DNA of 64,000 nucleotides from Burkholderiales bacterium (GTDB taxonomy: Bacteria > Pseudomonadota > Gammaproteobacteria > Burkholderiales > Burkholderiaceae_C). Positions 18,675-28,246 of the stretch are shown here, piece by piece. Numbering within the stretch: the first letter of the stretch is position 1; the number at the start of each line of letters is the position of its first letter. The notes beneath the pieces were generated by a model, which made no database searches, was not told the origin of the DNA, and worked only from the letters and a program-made list of their open reading frames with translations. The stretch spans positions 1 to 64,000 of the forward strand of contig JAIXTA010000208.1 of the NCBI GenBank assembly GCA_027484405.1, given 5' to 3'. A program made the position numbers and the translations under genes.

Positions 18675-18854
18675 GGTGTCCTCCGTGGCGGGTGGAGGTC
18701 GAGTGTATGCAGCGACTTGCGCCACGGGGCGGGGCTTCGCGCTGGCTTGGCTCACGCAAACGCGGGACGCGTTCCGGCGCGCTGGACCCGGCCCGGGCCC
18801 GGCAGTCGCCCGGTGCGGGCAAGGTGCCAAGGCGAGTTGGCCTACAAAGCAAGA

Positions 18855-18941
18855 TGTAGTTTTAGTTCGTGTTTTCGGGATCGATCACGACCCAAAATCG
18901 TCCGATTTCCCGTTGACCATGTAGTTTTACTTCACTAGTAT
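18855..18941 (+). promoter_or_regulatory. Pullulanase promoter with two operator-like repeats
   Basis: TTGACC (18913-18918), a 17-nt spacer and TAGTAT (18936-18941) form a near-consensus sigma70 promoter. TGTAGTTTTACTTC (18920-18933) lies in the spacer, and a near copy, TGTAGTTTTAGTTC, lies at 18855-18868. The spacer copy approximates the palindrome TGTAGTnnnACTACA. A repressor of LacI type is likely, by analogy with other maltodextrin genes; this is inference. The remaining leader of about 95 nt ends in GGAGGAGA before the start. Confidence 0.7.
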
Positions 18942-19037
18942 CCGCCGCAATGTCGCACGGTCAACAGGCCGTGAAGACGCAGAAAAGTCGCACCCGGCGG
19001 GCCGCAGCGCCCGCAGCGAGGTGCCGGAGGAGACAGC

Positions 19038-22000
19038 ATGGACAGGCTAGAAGGCGGCCCGGCAGCATCTGTTGCGCCGGCGCCGGAGGGATTGCGTTCG
19101 TCCTGGCATCTGGCCGGCAGCGCGGCGCGTGCCGCGGTCGTGGCCGGTTTGCTGGTCGTGGGTCTTGGCGGTCTGACGGCCTGTGGTGGGGGCGGTGGCG
19201 GCGGTTCATCCGCGCCCGCACCCACGCCCTCGCCCCCTCCGCCGCCGCCACCACCTCCCCCACCGCCGCCGGCCAACATCGGGCCGAACCTGATGCGCGT
19301 GCACTACCAGCGCACTGACAACACCTACACCGGCTGGGGTGTGTATTCCTGGAACGGGCCGACGACGCCCTCGGCCGGCTGGCCGGGCAGCCCGCGCTGG
19401 GAGTTCGACCAGACCGACAGCTACGGCAGGTATGTGGACATCACCATCGACCCCACCAAGGGCAAGATGGACTTCGTCCTCAACAAGCCCACCAGCGCGA
19501 CCACGGCCGACAAGGACCCGGACTGCGACCGCGCCATCACCTTCAGCGCCAACATCGCCACGATCGGCCAGGAGATCTGGCTGAAGCAGGGCGACTGCCG
19601 CGTGTTCACGAGTCTGGACGCGACCACCTCGCTGGCCATGGCCCACGCGCGCGCCGTGTGGTTGGCGGCGGGCACTATGGTCTGGCCCAACCAGACGGCG
19701 AGCGGCAACAGCTACAAGCTGTACTACGCGGCCAACGGCGGCATTGAAGTGCGCGCCAGCGGCGTGGTGGGGGCAGATCTCGCCTTCGACCTCACGCCCG
19801 GCACCCTGCCGGCCGACCTGCAGACGAAGTTCCGCGCCAAGGCGCTGGGCCTGCCACTGACCGTGCCGCAGGCGGCACGCGACCAGATCAAGACGCTCAT
19901 GAAGGGGCAACTCGTGGCCGTGCGCTTTGCCGGCACCACGCCGGCCGAGGCCACGCACCTGCAGATCCAAGCTGTGCTCGATGAAGCCTATGCCGCGGCG
20001 GCCAACCAGACGCTGGGCGTGAGCTTTGCCGGTGACGGCACGCCGACCTTCCGCCTCTGGGCGCCCACCGCGCAGAGCGTGGAGCTCAAGATTGCCGGCG
20101 GCGCGACCACGGCCATGACGCTCGATGCCGCCACCGGCGTGTGGAGCCTCACCGGCGACAAGACCCTGACCAACAGCGCCTACTACACCTACAACGTGCG
20201 GGCCTGGGACTGGCGCAGCAAGGCCGTGGTCACCAACGAGGTGGTGGACCCCTATGCGCTCACGCTGAATGCAAATTCGCGCGCCGCGATGGTGGCAGAC
20301 CTTTCTGCCGCGGCCTTCAAGCCCACCGGCTGGGACGCGCATGCGATCCCGCCGCTGGGCAGCAATGCCGACACCGTGCTGTACGAACTGCACGCACGCG
20401 ACTTCTCTGCCAATGACGGCACCGTGAGTGCAGCCAACCGCGGCAAGTACCTGGCCTTCACCGAAAGTGGCAGCAACGGCATGCAGCACCTGCGCCGCCT
20501 GGCTCAGGCGGGGCTGTCGCATGTGCACCTGCTGCCGCTCAATGACATTGCCAGCGTGAACGAGAGCGGCTGCACCACCCCGACCATTCCCGCCGCCACC
20601 TCGCCCACGGACACCGGCCCGCAGGCCGCCGTGGCGGCGGCCAAGGATGCCGACTGCTTCAACTGGGGCTACGACCCGCGCAGCTATGCCGCGCCGGAAG
20701 GCAGCTACGCCAGCAACGCGGCCGACGGCGCCGTGCGTGTGCGCGAGTTCCGCGCCATGGTGCAGGGCCTGCATGCCGCCGGCCTGCGCGTGGTGATGGA
20801 CGTGGTCTACAACCACACCGCCGGCAGCTTCCTGGACCGCATCGTCCCCGGCTACTACTACCGGTTGAACGGCGACGGCTACATCGAGAACTCCACCTGC
20901 TGCGAGAACACCGCACCGGAGTTCATGATGATGGAAAAGCTGATGATCGACACCGCGGTCGTCTGGGCGCGCGACTACAAGATCGACGGCTTCCGCTTCG
21001 ACATCATGGGCCATCATCCGAAGAGCGGCATTGTCCGCCTGCAGCAGGTGGTCAACGCCGCGGCCGGTCGCAATCTGTACTACTACGGCGAGGCCTGGAA
21101 CTTCGGCGAGGTGGCCAATGACCGACTGTTCGATCAGGCGCGTCAAGCCAATCTGGCTGGCACCGGCGTGGGCAGCTTCAGCGACCGCATCCGCGACGCC
21201 ATCCGCGGCGGCGGGCCTTTTGATACCGGCACGGCCATGGTGCGCAACCAGGGATTCGTCAGCGGCCAGTGCTATGACGTGAATGCCAGTGCCACCTGCG
21301 ACGCCGCCAATGCCGCCTACTGGCAGGACATCATCCGCCTGGGCCTGGCCGGCAGCGTGCGCGACTTCACGCTCAACGGCAAGCTGGCGCGTGACTATGA
21401 CTACGGCGGCCAGCAGGCCGGCTTCACGCAGGACCCGGTCGAAGTCATCAACTACGCGGGCGTGCATGATGGCGAGACGCTCTGGGACATGTCGCAGTTC
21501 AAGCACCCCACCGCCACCACCGCTGCAGAGCGCGCGCGGGCGCAGGTGGTTGCGCTGGGTACGGTGCTGATGGGCCAGGGGATTCCGTTCATCCATGCCG
21601 GAGACGAGCTGCTGCGCAGCAAGAGCATGGACCGCGACAGCTACAACGCCGGCGACTGGTTCAACCGCATCGACTGGACCGCCAGCACCAACTTCTGGGG
21701 CGAGATGGGTCTGCCCAGTGCCGAGAAGAACCAGGACAACTGGACCCTGATCGGCACCTATCTGGCCAATACCGCCATCAAGCCGAGCGGCGCAGAGATC
21801 GCCGCCGCACGTGATGCGGTCATCGACCTGCTCAAGGTCCGCAAGGACACCTCCATGTTCCGCCTGGGAACCGGTGCGGACGTGAAGGCCTGCGTCAGCT
21901 TCCCGGACCAGGGCAGCGCCTCGCAGACTGGGCTCATCGTCATGCGCATTGCCGGTGCCAAGGCCGGCGGCGGCAACTGCGGGGACGCCAAGTACCAGGC

Positions 22001-22190
22001 CATCTATGTGCTCATCAACGCCAACAAGAACGCCAGCAGCTTTACCCATGCCGCTGCGGCCGGCCGAGCGCTGAGCCTGCATCCGGTGCAGGCGGCGGGT
22101 ACGGACGCTCGCGTCAAGACGGCCACCTTCAGCTCCGGCACCGGCACCTTCAATGTGCCCGGCCGGACGGTGGCGGTGTTCGTGCAGTAG
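19038..22190 (+). CDS. pulA: Pullulanase-type alpha-1,6-glucosidase, lipoprotein
   Basis: A secreted debranching enzyme of 1050 residues that should hydrolyse alpha-1,6 links in pullulan, starch or glycogen. A lipobox LTAC gives Cys49, followed by Gly-rich and poly-Pro linkers. A CBM41/PUD-like starch-binding domain starts with [18 protein letters not shown], an N-terminal CBM48-like domain has [13 protein letters not shown], and the GH13 barrel follows. Catalytic regions are DVVYNHT (588-594), GFRFDIM with nucleophile Asp655, GEAWNFGE with acid/base Glu685, and GVHDGE with Asp811. The start at 19038 has GGAGGAGA. It is probably monocistronic; no maltose transporter is nearby. Confidence 0.94.
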   Translation: MDRLEGGPAASVAPAPEGLRSSWHLAGSAARAAVVAGLLVVGLGGLTACGGGGGGGSSAPAPTPSPPPPPPPPPPPPPANIGPNLMRVHYQRTDNTYTGWGVYSWNGPTTPSAGWPGSPRWEFDQTDSYGRYVDITIDPTKGKMDFVLNKPTSATTADKDPDCDRAITFSANIATIGQEIWLKQGDCRVFTSLDATTSLAMAHARAVWLAAGTMVWPNQTASGNSYKLYYAANGGIEVRASGVVGADLAFDLTPGTLPADLQTKFRAKALGLPLTVPQAARDQIKTLMKGQLVAVRFAGTTPAEATHLQIQAVLDEAYAAAANQTLGVSFAGDGTPTFRLWAPTAQSVELKIAGGATTAMTLDAATGVWSLTGDKTLTNSAYYTYNVRAWDWRSKAVVTNEVVDPYALTLNANSRAAMVADLSAAAFKPTGWDAHAIPPLGSNADTVLYELHARDFSANDGTVSAANRGKYLAFTESGSNGMQHLRRLAQAGLSHVHLLPLNDIASVNESGCTTPTIPAATSPTDTGPQAAVAAAKDADCFNWGYDPRSYAAPEGSYASNAADGAVRVREFRAMVQGLHAAGLRVVMDVVYNHTAGSFLDRIVPGYYYRLNGDGYIENSTCCENTAPEFMMMEKLMIDTAVVWARDYKIDGFRFDIMGHHPKSGIVRLQQVVNAAAGRNLYYYGEAWNFGEVANDRLFDQARQANLAGTGVGSFSDRIRDAIRGGGPFDTGTAMVRNQGFVSGQCYDVNASATCDAANAAYWQDIIRLGLAGSVRDFTLNGKLARDYDYGGQQAGFTQDPVEVINYAGVHDGETLWDMSQFKHPTATTAAERARAQVVALGTVLMGQGIPFIHAGDELLRSKSMDRDSYNAGDWFNRIDWTASTNFWGEMGLPSAEKNQDNWTLIGTYLANTAIKPSGAEIAAARDAVIDLLKVRKDTSMFRLGTGADVKACVSFPDQGSASQTGLIVMRIAGAKAGGGNCGDAKYQAIYVLINANKNASSFTHAAAAGRALSLHPVQAAGTDARVKTATFSSGTGTFNVPGRTVAVFVQ

Positions 22191-22415
22191 CGCGGCGCGT
22201 ACCACTCAGACAGGACAACGAGGGAGGAAGAGAGCCGGTCCGGCAGGCTGTGCAAGCGAGGCGCCAGTACAGGCGCCCGAGCGCGGCAGGCCACAGAGAC
22301 TGAAGCATCCACAAAGATCAACGGGGAAACGAGGGTCTTTCCAGGTTCGGTGTCACCAACGATCCCCTTGGGGGTGACAAGGGGCTACCCGCCCGCACAA
22401 CCGGTCCTGGCTTCA

Positions 22416-22448
22416 CGCCACCGCGCACGCGCGGTGGCGTTTTCTTTT
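22416..22448 (+). terminator. Rho-independent terminator after pullulanase
   Basis: CGCCACCGCG-CAC-GCGCGGTGGCG forms a 10-bp stem followed by TTTTCTTTT. It lies 226 nt after the stop, so the transcript would have a long 3' UTR that includes an additional weaker hairpin. Confidence 0.85.
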
Positions 22449-22524
22449 GTGCCGCCGCGCCTTCGATCTGCAGCGGTGGCGTTTGTGCCGCCGCGCCGTC
22501 GATCTGCCACGGTGGTGTTTGCGT
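22431..22524 (+). repeat. Short tandem repeat built on the terminator arm
   Basis: Two full units and one partial: GCGGTGGCGTTTTCTTTTGT... (22431-22472), the shorter GCGGTGGCGTTTGTGCCGCC... (22473-22509), then CGGTGGTGTTTGCG (from 22510). Units share GTGCCGCCGCGCC-TCGATCTGC. The second and third lack the full T tract, so only the first is a good terminator. Confidence 0.7.
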
Positions 22525-22611
22525 CACCGATCCCGTGACCTGCGGCTGTGCCGCTCTCCCTCACCTCGCCATGCCCGCTGTCGTGTCTCTGCGGGAAACC
22601 GATAGCGCGGG

Positions 22612-22651
22612 CGTCATGGGCACGTGGTCGGGGCGTCATGGGTCCGTCATG
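22612..22651 (+). promoter_or_regulatory. Pho-box-like array (11-bp-periodic CGTCATG)
   Basis: CGTCATG at 22612, CGTGGTC at 22623, CGTCATG at 22634 and CGTCATG at 22645, each separated by 4 bp. Paired CTGTCAT elements with 11-bp periodicity are the known form of the PhoB-binding Pho box. The array ends 75 nt before a secreted phosphatase gene. The GC-rich variant needs experimental support, but geometry and context agree. Confidence 0.6.
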
Positions 22652-22726
22652 CGCCAGCCAAAGACTGGCAGGCTTGCCGCAAGTCCTGACCGCCCGGTCG
22701 GCGCGGCCCTGCTGAAAGGACTCATC

Positions 22727-23410
22727 ATGAATCGCCATGCCCTGCGCAGCCTGCTTGTCGCCGGCGTCGTTGCCTTCTCTGCCCTCTGGTCCGCTGCGGC
22801 CCATGCCCAGCTCACGGTGTACGTGGTGCGCCACGGCCAGACCGACTGGAACCGCGAAGGCCGCATCCAGGGCGGCACCGACAACCCGCTCAATGCCACC
22901 GGGCGCGAGCAGGCCGCCAACCTCGGCCGCCTGCTGGCCGACGTGAAGATCGACACGGTCTACACCAGCTCGCACCAGCGTGCGGCGCAGACCGCCGCCG
23001 TGTTCGAGGGCAAGACCCGGATCGTGGCCATGGATGAACTGCGCGAGCGCTTCTTCGGCAAGTTCGAGGGCGCCAACGACAAGGACCCGGCGATCGTGGC
23101 CGACTGGAACAAGCGTCGGTTCAGCTGGACCGACGACATGGAAGGCGGCGAGACGCTGGAGAGCCAGTCGCGTCGTGCCGAGACTGCCCTGAAGACCATC
23201 CGCGAGCGCACGCCGCGCGGCACAGTGGTCATCGTCGGTCATGGCGGCATCAACCCGCTGATCGTGTCGCACCTGATCGGCGTGCCGCCGCAGACTGGCG
23301 CCTCGGCCATCAACCAGGGCAATGACGAGATCTACCGCATCGACATCAGCGCCTCGGGCAGCACCTCCATCTGGAAGATGATCCCCACCACCAAGCTCAA
23401 CGAGCTGTAA
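22727..23410 (+). CDS. Secreted histidine phosphatase (phosphoglycerate mutase-like)
   Basis: A 227-residue branch 1 histidine phosphatase. The signal peptide MNRHALRSLLVAGVVAFSALWSAAAHA is followed directly by the catalytic VVRHGQTDWN with phospho-accepting His36. Further family residues are SSHQRAAQTA (second Arg), ELRERFFG (acid) and IVGHGGINPL (second His). Export to the periplasm makes a phosphate-scavenging or dephosphorylating role likely; the substrate is unknown. Start ATG 22727 follows GAAAGGA. It is followed by a phytase-like gene 46 nt downstream, and both sit behind the Pho-box-like array. Confidence 0.9.
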   Translation: MNRHALRSLLVAGVVAFSALWSAAAHAQLTVYVVRHGQTDWNREGRIQGGTDNPLNATGREQAANLGRLLADVKIDTVYTSSHQRAAQTAAVFEGKTRIVAMDELRERFFGKFEGANDKDPAIVADWNKRRFSWTDDMEGGETLESQSRRAETALKTIRERTPRGTVVIVGHGGINPLIVSHLIGVPPQTGASAINQGNDEIYRIDISASGSTSIWKMIPTTKLNEL

Positions 23411-23456
23411 GCCACAGCACGCGCACCCTCGACGCCCGTACAGCAAGGAGCTTGCA

Positions 23457-24854
23457 ATGACCGTTCTGTCTTTCACCCGCGCCGTTTCGGCCTGCGCCGG
23501 TCTGATGATGGCCAGCCTGGCCACGGCGCAGACACCCGCTCCGGTGGTGTTCCCCGCGACGCTTGAAGGCCATGCCGTGCTGCCCGCGGCCACCTTCATT
23601 GCGCCGCCCAAGGACGCCCCGGCCAACCTGAGCCTGTCCGGGCGCTTCATGCACAGTGACATGCGCCGGCGCGACGAACCCGGCAGCATCCGCGGCGTGG
23701 CCTTCCTGTCGGACCCCAAGGTGCCCCGGCCCACGGGCATGGATGCGCCGTTCAAGGGTCAGCCCGTGCAGGGCTTCTCGGGCATCAAGGCGGCCAAGGA
23801 CGGCACGCTGTGGGTGCCCTCGGACAACGGCTTTGGCAGCCGCAGCAATTCGCCTGACGCGATGCTGATGTTCCACCAGATGCGGCCCGACTGGAAAACC
23901 GGCGAGTTCAAGCGCCTGCGCACCGTCTTCCTGCACGACCCCGATGGCCGCGTGCCCTTCAACATCGTGAATTCCGCCACGCCCAGGCGCTACCTGACGG
24001 GTGCCGATTTCGACATCGAGTCGATCCAGGTCATCGGCGACGCCATCTGGCTGGGCGACGAGTTCGGCCCCTACCTGATCCGCGCCGACCGCAACGGCAA
24101 GGTCACCGGCGTGTTCGAGACGCGCGTGGACGGCGTGCTGCTGCGCTCGCCCGATCACTTCGCGAGCATCGCACCCGCCACGCCGGGCAACTTTGCCACG
24201 CCCGTGCGCCGTTCGCGCGGCTTCGAGGGCATGGCCGCGAGCCCGGACGGCCGCTTCCTGTACCCGATGCTCGAGGGCCCGCTGTGGAATGCCGAGGCGC
24301 GTGCGTGGGAAACCGCCGAGGGCAAGGAAGCCGTGCGCATCCTCGAGTTCGACACCGAGAAGCTGGTCTACACCGGCCGCGTGATGCGCTATGCGCTGGA
24401 GAATGCCGGCAACAACATCGGCGACTTCAACTTCATCGACGCGACCACGGCGCTGGTGATCGAACGCGACAACGGCGAGGGCGACCCGGCGCAGGCCTGC
24501 AACGGCCCGGCGCGCGAGGACTGCTTCAACTGGCCGGCGCGCTTCAAGCGCATCTACAAGATCGACACCGCCAATCTGGACGCGGGCGGCTTCGTGCGCA
24601 AGATCGGCTACATCGACCTGCTCGACATCAACGACCCCAAGGGCGTGGCCCGCATCGGTGGCACGAAGACGGCTGCCGGCGGCAAGTTCACCTTCCCGCA
24701 CTGGTGCATCGAGGGGCTGGACATCATCGACGGCGAGCACATTGCCGTGCTCAACGACAACAACCTGGGCGTGGCGCAGGCCCGCGAGTTCGGCAGGAAC
24801 GAAGCCAATGAAGTGATCCTGTTGCGCGTGCCGGAGCTGCTGCGCGCCCGCTGA
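23457..24854 (+). CDS. Secreted esterase-like activity of phytase family protein
   Basis: A 465-residue exported protein with a signal peptide ending SLATAQ. The mature part matches the phytase esterase-like beta-propeller family (PF13449 type): GQPVQGFSGIKAAKDGTLWVPSDNG, WLGDEFGPYLIR, RRSRGFEGMAASPDG and LVIERDNGEGD. Family members have been linked to phytate or phosphoester degradation, but the chemistry is poorly defined. A good ribosome site (AAGGAG) precedes ATG 23457. It probably forms a two-gene transcript with the histidine phosphatase, a phosphorus-acquisition unit by inference. Confidence 0.85.
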   Translation: MTVLSFTRAVSACAGLMMASLATAQTPAPVVFPATLEGHAVLPAATFIAPPKDAPANLSLSGRFMHSDMRRRDEPGSIRGVAFLSDPKVPRPTGMDAPFKGQPVQGFSGIKAAKDGTLWVPSDNGFGSRSNSPDAMLMFHQMRPDWKTGEFKRLRTVFLHDPDGRVPFNIVNSATPRRYLTGADFDIESIQVIGDAIWLGDEFGPYLIRADRNGKVTGVFETRVDGVLLRSPDHFASIAPATPGNFATPVRRSRGFEGMAASPDGRFLYPMLEGPLWNAEARAWETAEGKEAVRILEFDTEKLVYTGRVMRYALENAGNNIGDFNFIDATTALVIERDNGEGDPAQACNGPAREDCFNWPARFKRIYKIDTANLDAGGFVRKIGYIDLLDINDPKGVARIGGTKTAAGGKFTFPHWCIEGLDIIDGEHIAVLNDNNLGVAQAREFGRNEANEVILLRVPELLRAR

Positions 24855-25060
24855 GCCCGCCGGTGGCCCGCGTCGGCGAGCCACCGTTTCGGCCCAGCCT
24901 GTCAGCTGCCCTTTCGCCCCCCCCTTCCGGCCACCCCCTTCGGCCATGACAATGCGTTGAAAAAGGACGCATTTTTGTGCCGAGAAGGGTGTCCCGGTTG
25001 CCGCCTGTGCTGCGCGGCTCTCCGGGTGATCGGCAGCGGAAAATCGCTGAAAACAAACAA

Positions 25061-25096
25061 AAACGGCCGAGAGACTGCATGTCTTTCGGCCGTTTT
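25061..25096. terminator. Bidirectional terminator between convergent genes
   Basis: ACGGCCGAGAGACTGCATG and its partner TCTTTCGGCCGT form a stem with TTTT on the plus side and a long T-rich tract (TTTTTGTTTG) on the minus side. It can serve both the phytase-like gene and the DUF1501 gene. The rest of the 282-nt gap shows no gene. Confidence 0.85.
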
Positions 25097-25136
25097 GCGT
25101 TCCGCCACCGGCATGCAGCGGCCACTCATCGATCCA

Positions 25137-26492
25137 TCAGATCGGCTTCATGAAGCCCAGGTCCGGTGCGGCAAAGCGGCCGAGGTTGGGGAAGACCGTG
25201 CCCATGTTGCCTGCGGACATGCCGAACCACTTGGCAATCGTCGCGCTCATCTGGTCCACGCTGGTGGTCGGGATCCAGCGGCCGGTGTCGGTGTCGTCCG
25301 GGCCGTTGATCGTGAGGTCCGCGAACTTGCCGTACATCTGGCCGCCATTGACTGCGCCGCCCACCACGAAGTGATTGGCGCCCCAGGCGTGGTCGGTGCC
25401 GTTGTCGCCGTTGGGGCGGTAGGTGCGGCAGAAGTCACTCGCCGTGAACAGGGTCACGTTCTCGGAGAGGTTCAGCTCGGTCATGGCGTTGGTGAAGGCG
25501 GTGATGGCCGCGCTGACCTGCCCCATGCTGTTGCCGTGGCTGTTGTAGTGGTCGCTGCCGTGCGTATCGAAACCGCCGATCGACACGAAGAAGGCCTGGC
25601 GCTTCAGGCCGAGCTGCGTGCGCGCGGCAATCAGCTTGGCCACCATGGACAGCTGCGTGGCCAGCCCGGTGTTGGGGAAGGGCGTGGTGATGGTGCTGCT
25701 CTTCAGCGCCGAGGTCAGGATGCGCTGGTTGTCGATCGAGCGCGTCACCGTGCGGGTCCATTGCTGCTCGAACAGGTGCTTGCTCTGGCGCGTCAGCGTG
25801 GCCGTGATGGCCTTGGACAGCGGGTCGTTGCCGTTGGGGTTGTAGAAGTCGAAGCCGAAGTTGCCGCTGGCCGAGACCTTGTAGGGCGTGAAGCGGTCGC
25901 CGGTCAGGAAGGGCGTGTTGCCTGCCAGGGACAGGGCCGTGTAGCCCGCATTGGCGCCGTTGTTGGCGGCGATCATGTCGGCAATGCGGCCCGCCCAGCC
26001 GCTGCGCGTGGCCATCATGCTGGAGCTGGTCTGCCACTGCAGCTGCTGGTCACTGTGCGAGAACAGGTTCTCCGGGCGGCGGCCCTGGCCGGCCTGCCAC
26101 TGCGCGCGCGTGATCGGCTCGAACAGCGGCCCCACATTGGCCACGATGGCGGCCTTGCCGGTGTTGAACAGGTTCTGCATGCCCGTCATGTTCGGGTGCA
26201 GGGCGTAGTCGGTGGCGCCATTGATCGTCAGTGGCAGGGCCTGCGCCTTGGGGATGGCAATCGCGCGCCGGTCGGTGGCGTACTTCGCGTAGCGCGCATC
26301 GTCGTAGGGAATGACCATGTTGTTCGAGTCGTTGCCGCCGAACATGAACAGGCACACGATGGCCTTGTAGTCCTCGCCTGTGGCGGCGTGCGCCTGCGAG
26401 ACGAGGTCCGACCAGGCGCCCAGCCCCGCGGCGCCGATGCCGACCTGCGCACCACCAAGCGCCATGCCCTTCAAGAAGTCTCTGCGTTCCAT
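25137..26492 (-). CDS. DUF1501 Tat-exported protein, pair 1
   Basis: A 451-residue protein with a twin-arginine signal (MERRDFLKGMALGG, cut near SQAHA). The mature part shows the alkaline phosphatase/sulfatase-like DUF1501 pattern: CLFMFGGNDSNNMVIPYD, SIGGFDTHGSDHYNSHG, TASDFCRTYRPN and GTDHAWGANHFVVGG. His and Asp residues in these segments could bind metal. I prefer ATG 26492, which has AGGGGG at the right distance; ATG 26507 overlaps the DUF1800 stop (ATGA) and is an alternative. It follows the DUF1800 gene directly, the standard arrangement. Function is not established. Confidence 0.88.
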   Translation of the reverse strand: MERRDFLKGMALGGAQVGIGAAGLGAWSDLVSQAHAATGEDYKAIVCLFMFGGNDSNNMVIPYDDARYAKYATDRRAIAIPKAQALPLTINGATDYALHPNMTGMQNLFNTGKAAIVANVGPLFEPITRAQWQAGQGRRPENLFSHSDQQLQWQTSSSMMATRSGWAGRIADMIAANNGANAGYTALSLAGNTPFLTGDRFTPYKVSASGNFGFDFYNPNGNDPLSKAITATLTRQSKHLFEQQWTRTVTRSIDNQRILTSALKSSTITTPFPNTGLATQLSMVAKLIAARTQLGLKRQAFFVSIGGFDTHGSDHYNSHGNSMGQVSAAITAFTNAMTELNLSENVTLFTASDFCRTYRPNGDNGTDHAWGANHFVVGGAVNGGQMYGKFADLTINGPDDTDTGRWIPTTSVDQMSATIAKWFGMSAGNMGTVFPNLGRFAAPDLGFMKPI

Positions 26493-26503
26493 GATGGGCC
26501 CCC

Positions 26504-28246
26504 TCATTTCTGGATCACGAAGTCCGGCGCAATCGCCGTCAGGATCAGCGCGGCCTTGACGCGCGCGTCCCGGTTGTTGGCATCGATGCCGTTGATCGCC
26601 GTGGTGAGCGTGGTGCGCGTCTCCGGCGTCATGGCCCCCAGGTAGAACAGCTTGTTGAGGTGCTCGGCCAGGGCATTGGCGTCGCCGGCCAGATTGCGCA
26701 GGCCCGTGTAGTCCATCACCAGGCGGTGGTCGCCGCTGCCGTAGCCGCCGCTGTTGAACAGGCTGGCAAAGAAGTTCAGGCTGCCCACCACCGAGGTCTC
26801 GGTGGTGATCTGGAACTCCGGCGAGGTCAGACCGCGGTCGGCAATCGGGCCGGGTGCCGCATAGCTCGGGCTGAAGAAGTTGAACACCGTGGGCGAGAGC
26901 AGGGGGCTCTGGCCCAGGCCGTTGTCCGAGCTGTCCAGGTAGTGGATCTGGTTGATGCCGCTCTTGCTCTTGGCGCCGGTGGCGCGCAGGAAGTTGGCAA
27001 AGCGGATCACCGGTTCGCGCTGCTTGCCGAAGGTCTCGGAGGCACTCACGCTCGGGTCGCGCGCTTCGGCATCCACCAGGATGGCGCGCACCACGGCCTT
27101 GAGGTCGCCGCGCACGCCGCTGCCGTTGTCGTTGAACACGCCCGCCACGCGGCTGATGTATCCAGGGCTCGGGTTGCTCGTCACCAGGCGCTGGATCAGC
27201 TGGCGGCTGATGAAGGGGCCCACATTCGGATGCGCAAAGATCTGGTCCAGCGCGGTCTTCATGCTCGCCTCCGGCGAGGTGCTGCCCTTGAGCACGAAGC
27301 CGTCGAGCAGCTGCTTGTCGCCCGCCTCATGCTTGCTCGGGAAGGCCTTCATCGGCTGGGTCCAGTCGCCCTCGTTCTCGCCCATGTAGAAGTTGGTGCC
27401 GGCATTGCCGAAGCTCCAGCCGGTGAAGGCGCGGGCAAAGCCCTTGACCACGGCCTCGTTGTACGTGGGCTCCGGCAGGCCGTTGGCATCGAGCTTCATC
27501 GAGCCGTCCTGGTTGAGCTTGACCAGGCCGATGGAGAACAGCTGCAGGATCTCGCGGGCGTAGTTCTCGTTGGGATAGGTGCCCTTGGCGGTGTTTTCCT
27601 TCTCGCTCTGGATCATGTTGAGGTAGTAGCCCATCGCCGGATGCAGGGTGACGTCCTCGAGGAGCTGGCGGAAGTTGCCGAAGGCGTTCTTGTTCATCAT
27701 GTCCATGTAGCTGGACATCGATTCGGCGCGCAGTTCGGGCGAGACATTGCTGATCACGAGGATCTGCAGCAGTGCAAAGGCCACGCGGGCGCGCAGCTGG
27801 TCGTCGCCGTTGAGCCACTGCTGCCACATGGCCTCGTAGCTCATCTCCTCGGTGTAGCGGCCCAGCGGGAAGTCGCGGCTGCGTTCACGCGCGCGCTGGC
27901 TGTTGATGTAGGCCATGTGCGAGGCGGCCGGAGCGCGGAACTGGTCCCAGAGCCAGGCTTCGTAGCCGTTGTTGCGCACGTATTCGATGTCGTCGAGCGA
28001 GCGGGCGCCGAAGGTGGCCTGCGCCACGAAGCGCGCGGCATCCTCGAAGCTGGGCTTGCTGGCTGCATCGGGCGCCGCCGGGCGGGTGGCCGCCAGGGCG
28101 TTGGCCCCGGGCGGGGGCGGGCTGCTGCCGCCGCTGCCGCCGCTGCCGCAGGCGGCGATGCCGATGATCGCCAGCGCAAGCAAGGCGGCCTGCACCCAGC
28201 GCTGCGCGCGCAGGCCCGCAGTCGGGTGAATGGAATCCTGATTCAT
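26504..28246 (-). CDS. DUF1800 lipoprotein, pair 1
   Basis: A 580-residue protein with a lipobox-like signal (ALAIIGIAAC) and a Gly/Ser/Pro linker. DUF1800 signatures are FVAQATFGARSLDDIEYV, NENYAREILQLFSIG and FARAFTGWSFG, and the C-terminal part has SPTVFNFFSPSYAAPG. DUF1800 and DUF1501 genes nearly always occur together, and the proteins probably act as an extracytoplasmic pair; the substrate is unknown. Start ATG at 28246 has GGGAGG upstream; the track start at 28288 lacks support. Its stop overlaps the next gene. Confidence 0.88.
   Translation of the reverse strand: MNQDSIHPTAGLRAQRWVQAALLALAIIGIAACGSGGSGGSSPPPPGANALAATRPAAPDAASKPSFEDAARFVAQATFGARSLDDIEYVRNNGYEAWLWDQFRAPAASHMAYINSQRARERSRDFPLGRYTEEMSYEAMWQQWLNGDDQLRARVAFALLQILVISNVSPELRAESMSSYMDMMNKNAFGNFRQLLEDVTLHPAMGYYLNMIQSEKENTAKGTYPNENYAREILQLFSIGLVKLNQDGSMKLDANGLPEPTYNEAVVKGFARAFTGWSFGNAGTNFYMGENEGDWTQPMKAFPSKHEAGDKQLLDGFVLKGSTSPEASMKTALDQIFAHPNVGPFISRQLIQRLVTSNPSPGYISRVAGVFNDNGSGVRGDLKAVVRAILVDAEARDPSVSASETFGKQREPVIRFANFLRATGAKSKSGINQIHYLDSSDNGLGQSPLLSPTVFNFFSPSYAAPGPIADRGLTSPEFQITTETSVVGSLNFFASLFNSGGYGSGDHRLVMDYTGLRNLAGDANALAEHLNKLFYLGAMTPETRTTLTTAINGIDANNRDARVKAALILTAIAPDFVIQK

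Larger units (their letters stand above)
22191..22726. other. 536-nt spacer between pullulanase and phosphatase genes
   Basis: No credible coding sequence is seen. It contains a TGTCACC/GGTGACA inverted repeat around 22350-22379, the pullulanase terminator, a short tandem array derived from that terminator, and an 11-bp-periodic CGTCATG array just upstream of the phosphatase. These are listed separately. Confidence 0.6.

Noticed and set aside
19206-22205. 999-aa minus-strand ORF opposite pullulanase
   Set aside because: It mirrors the high-GC codon pattern of pullulanase and has no domain or start signal; the plus-strand frame carries all GH13 motifs.
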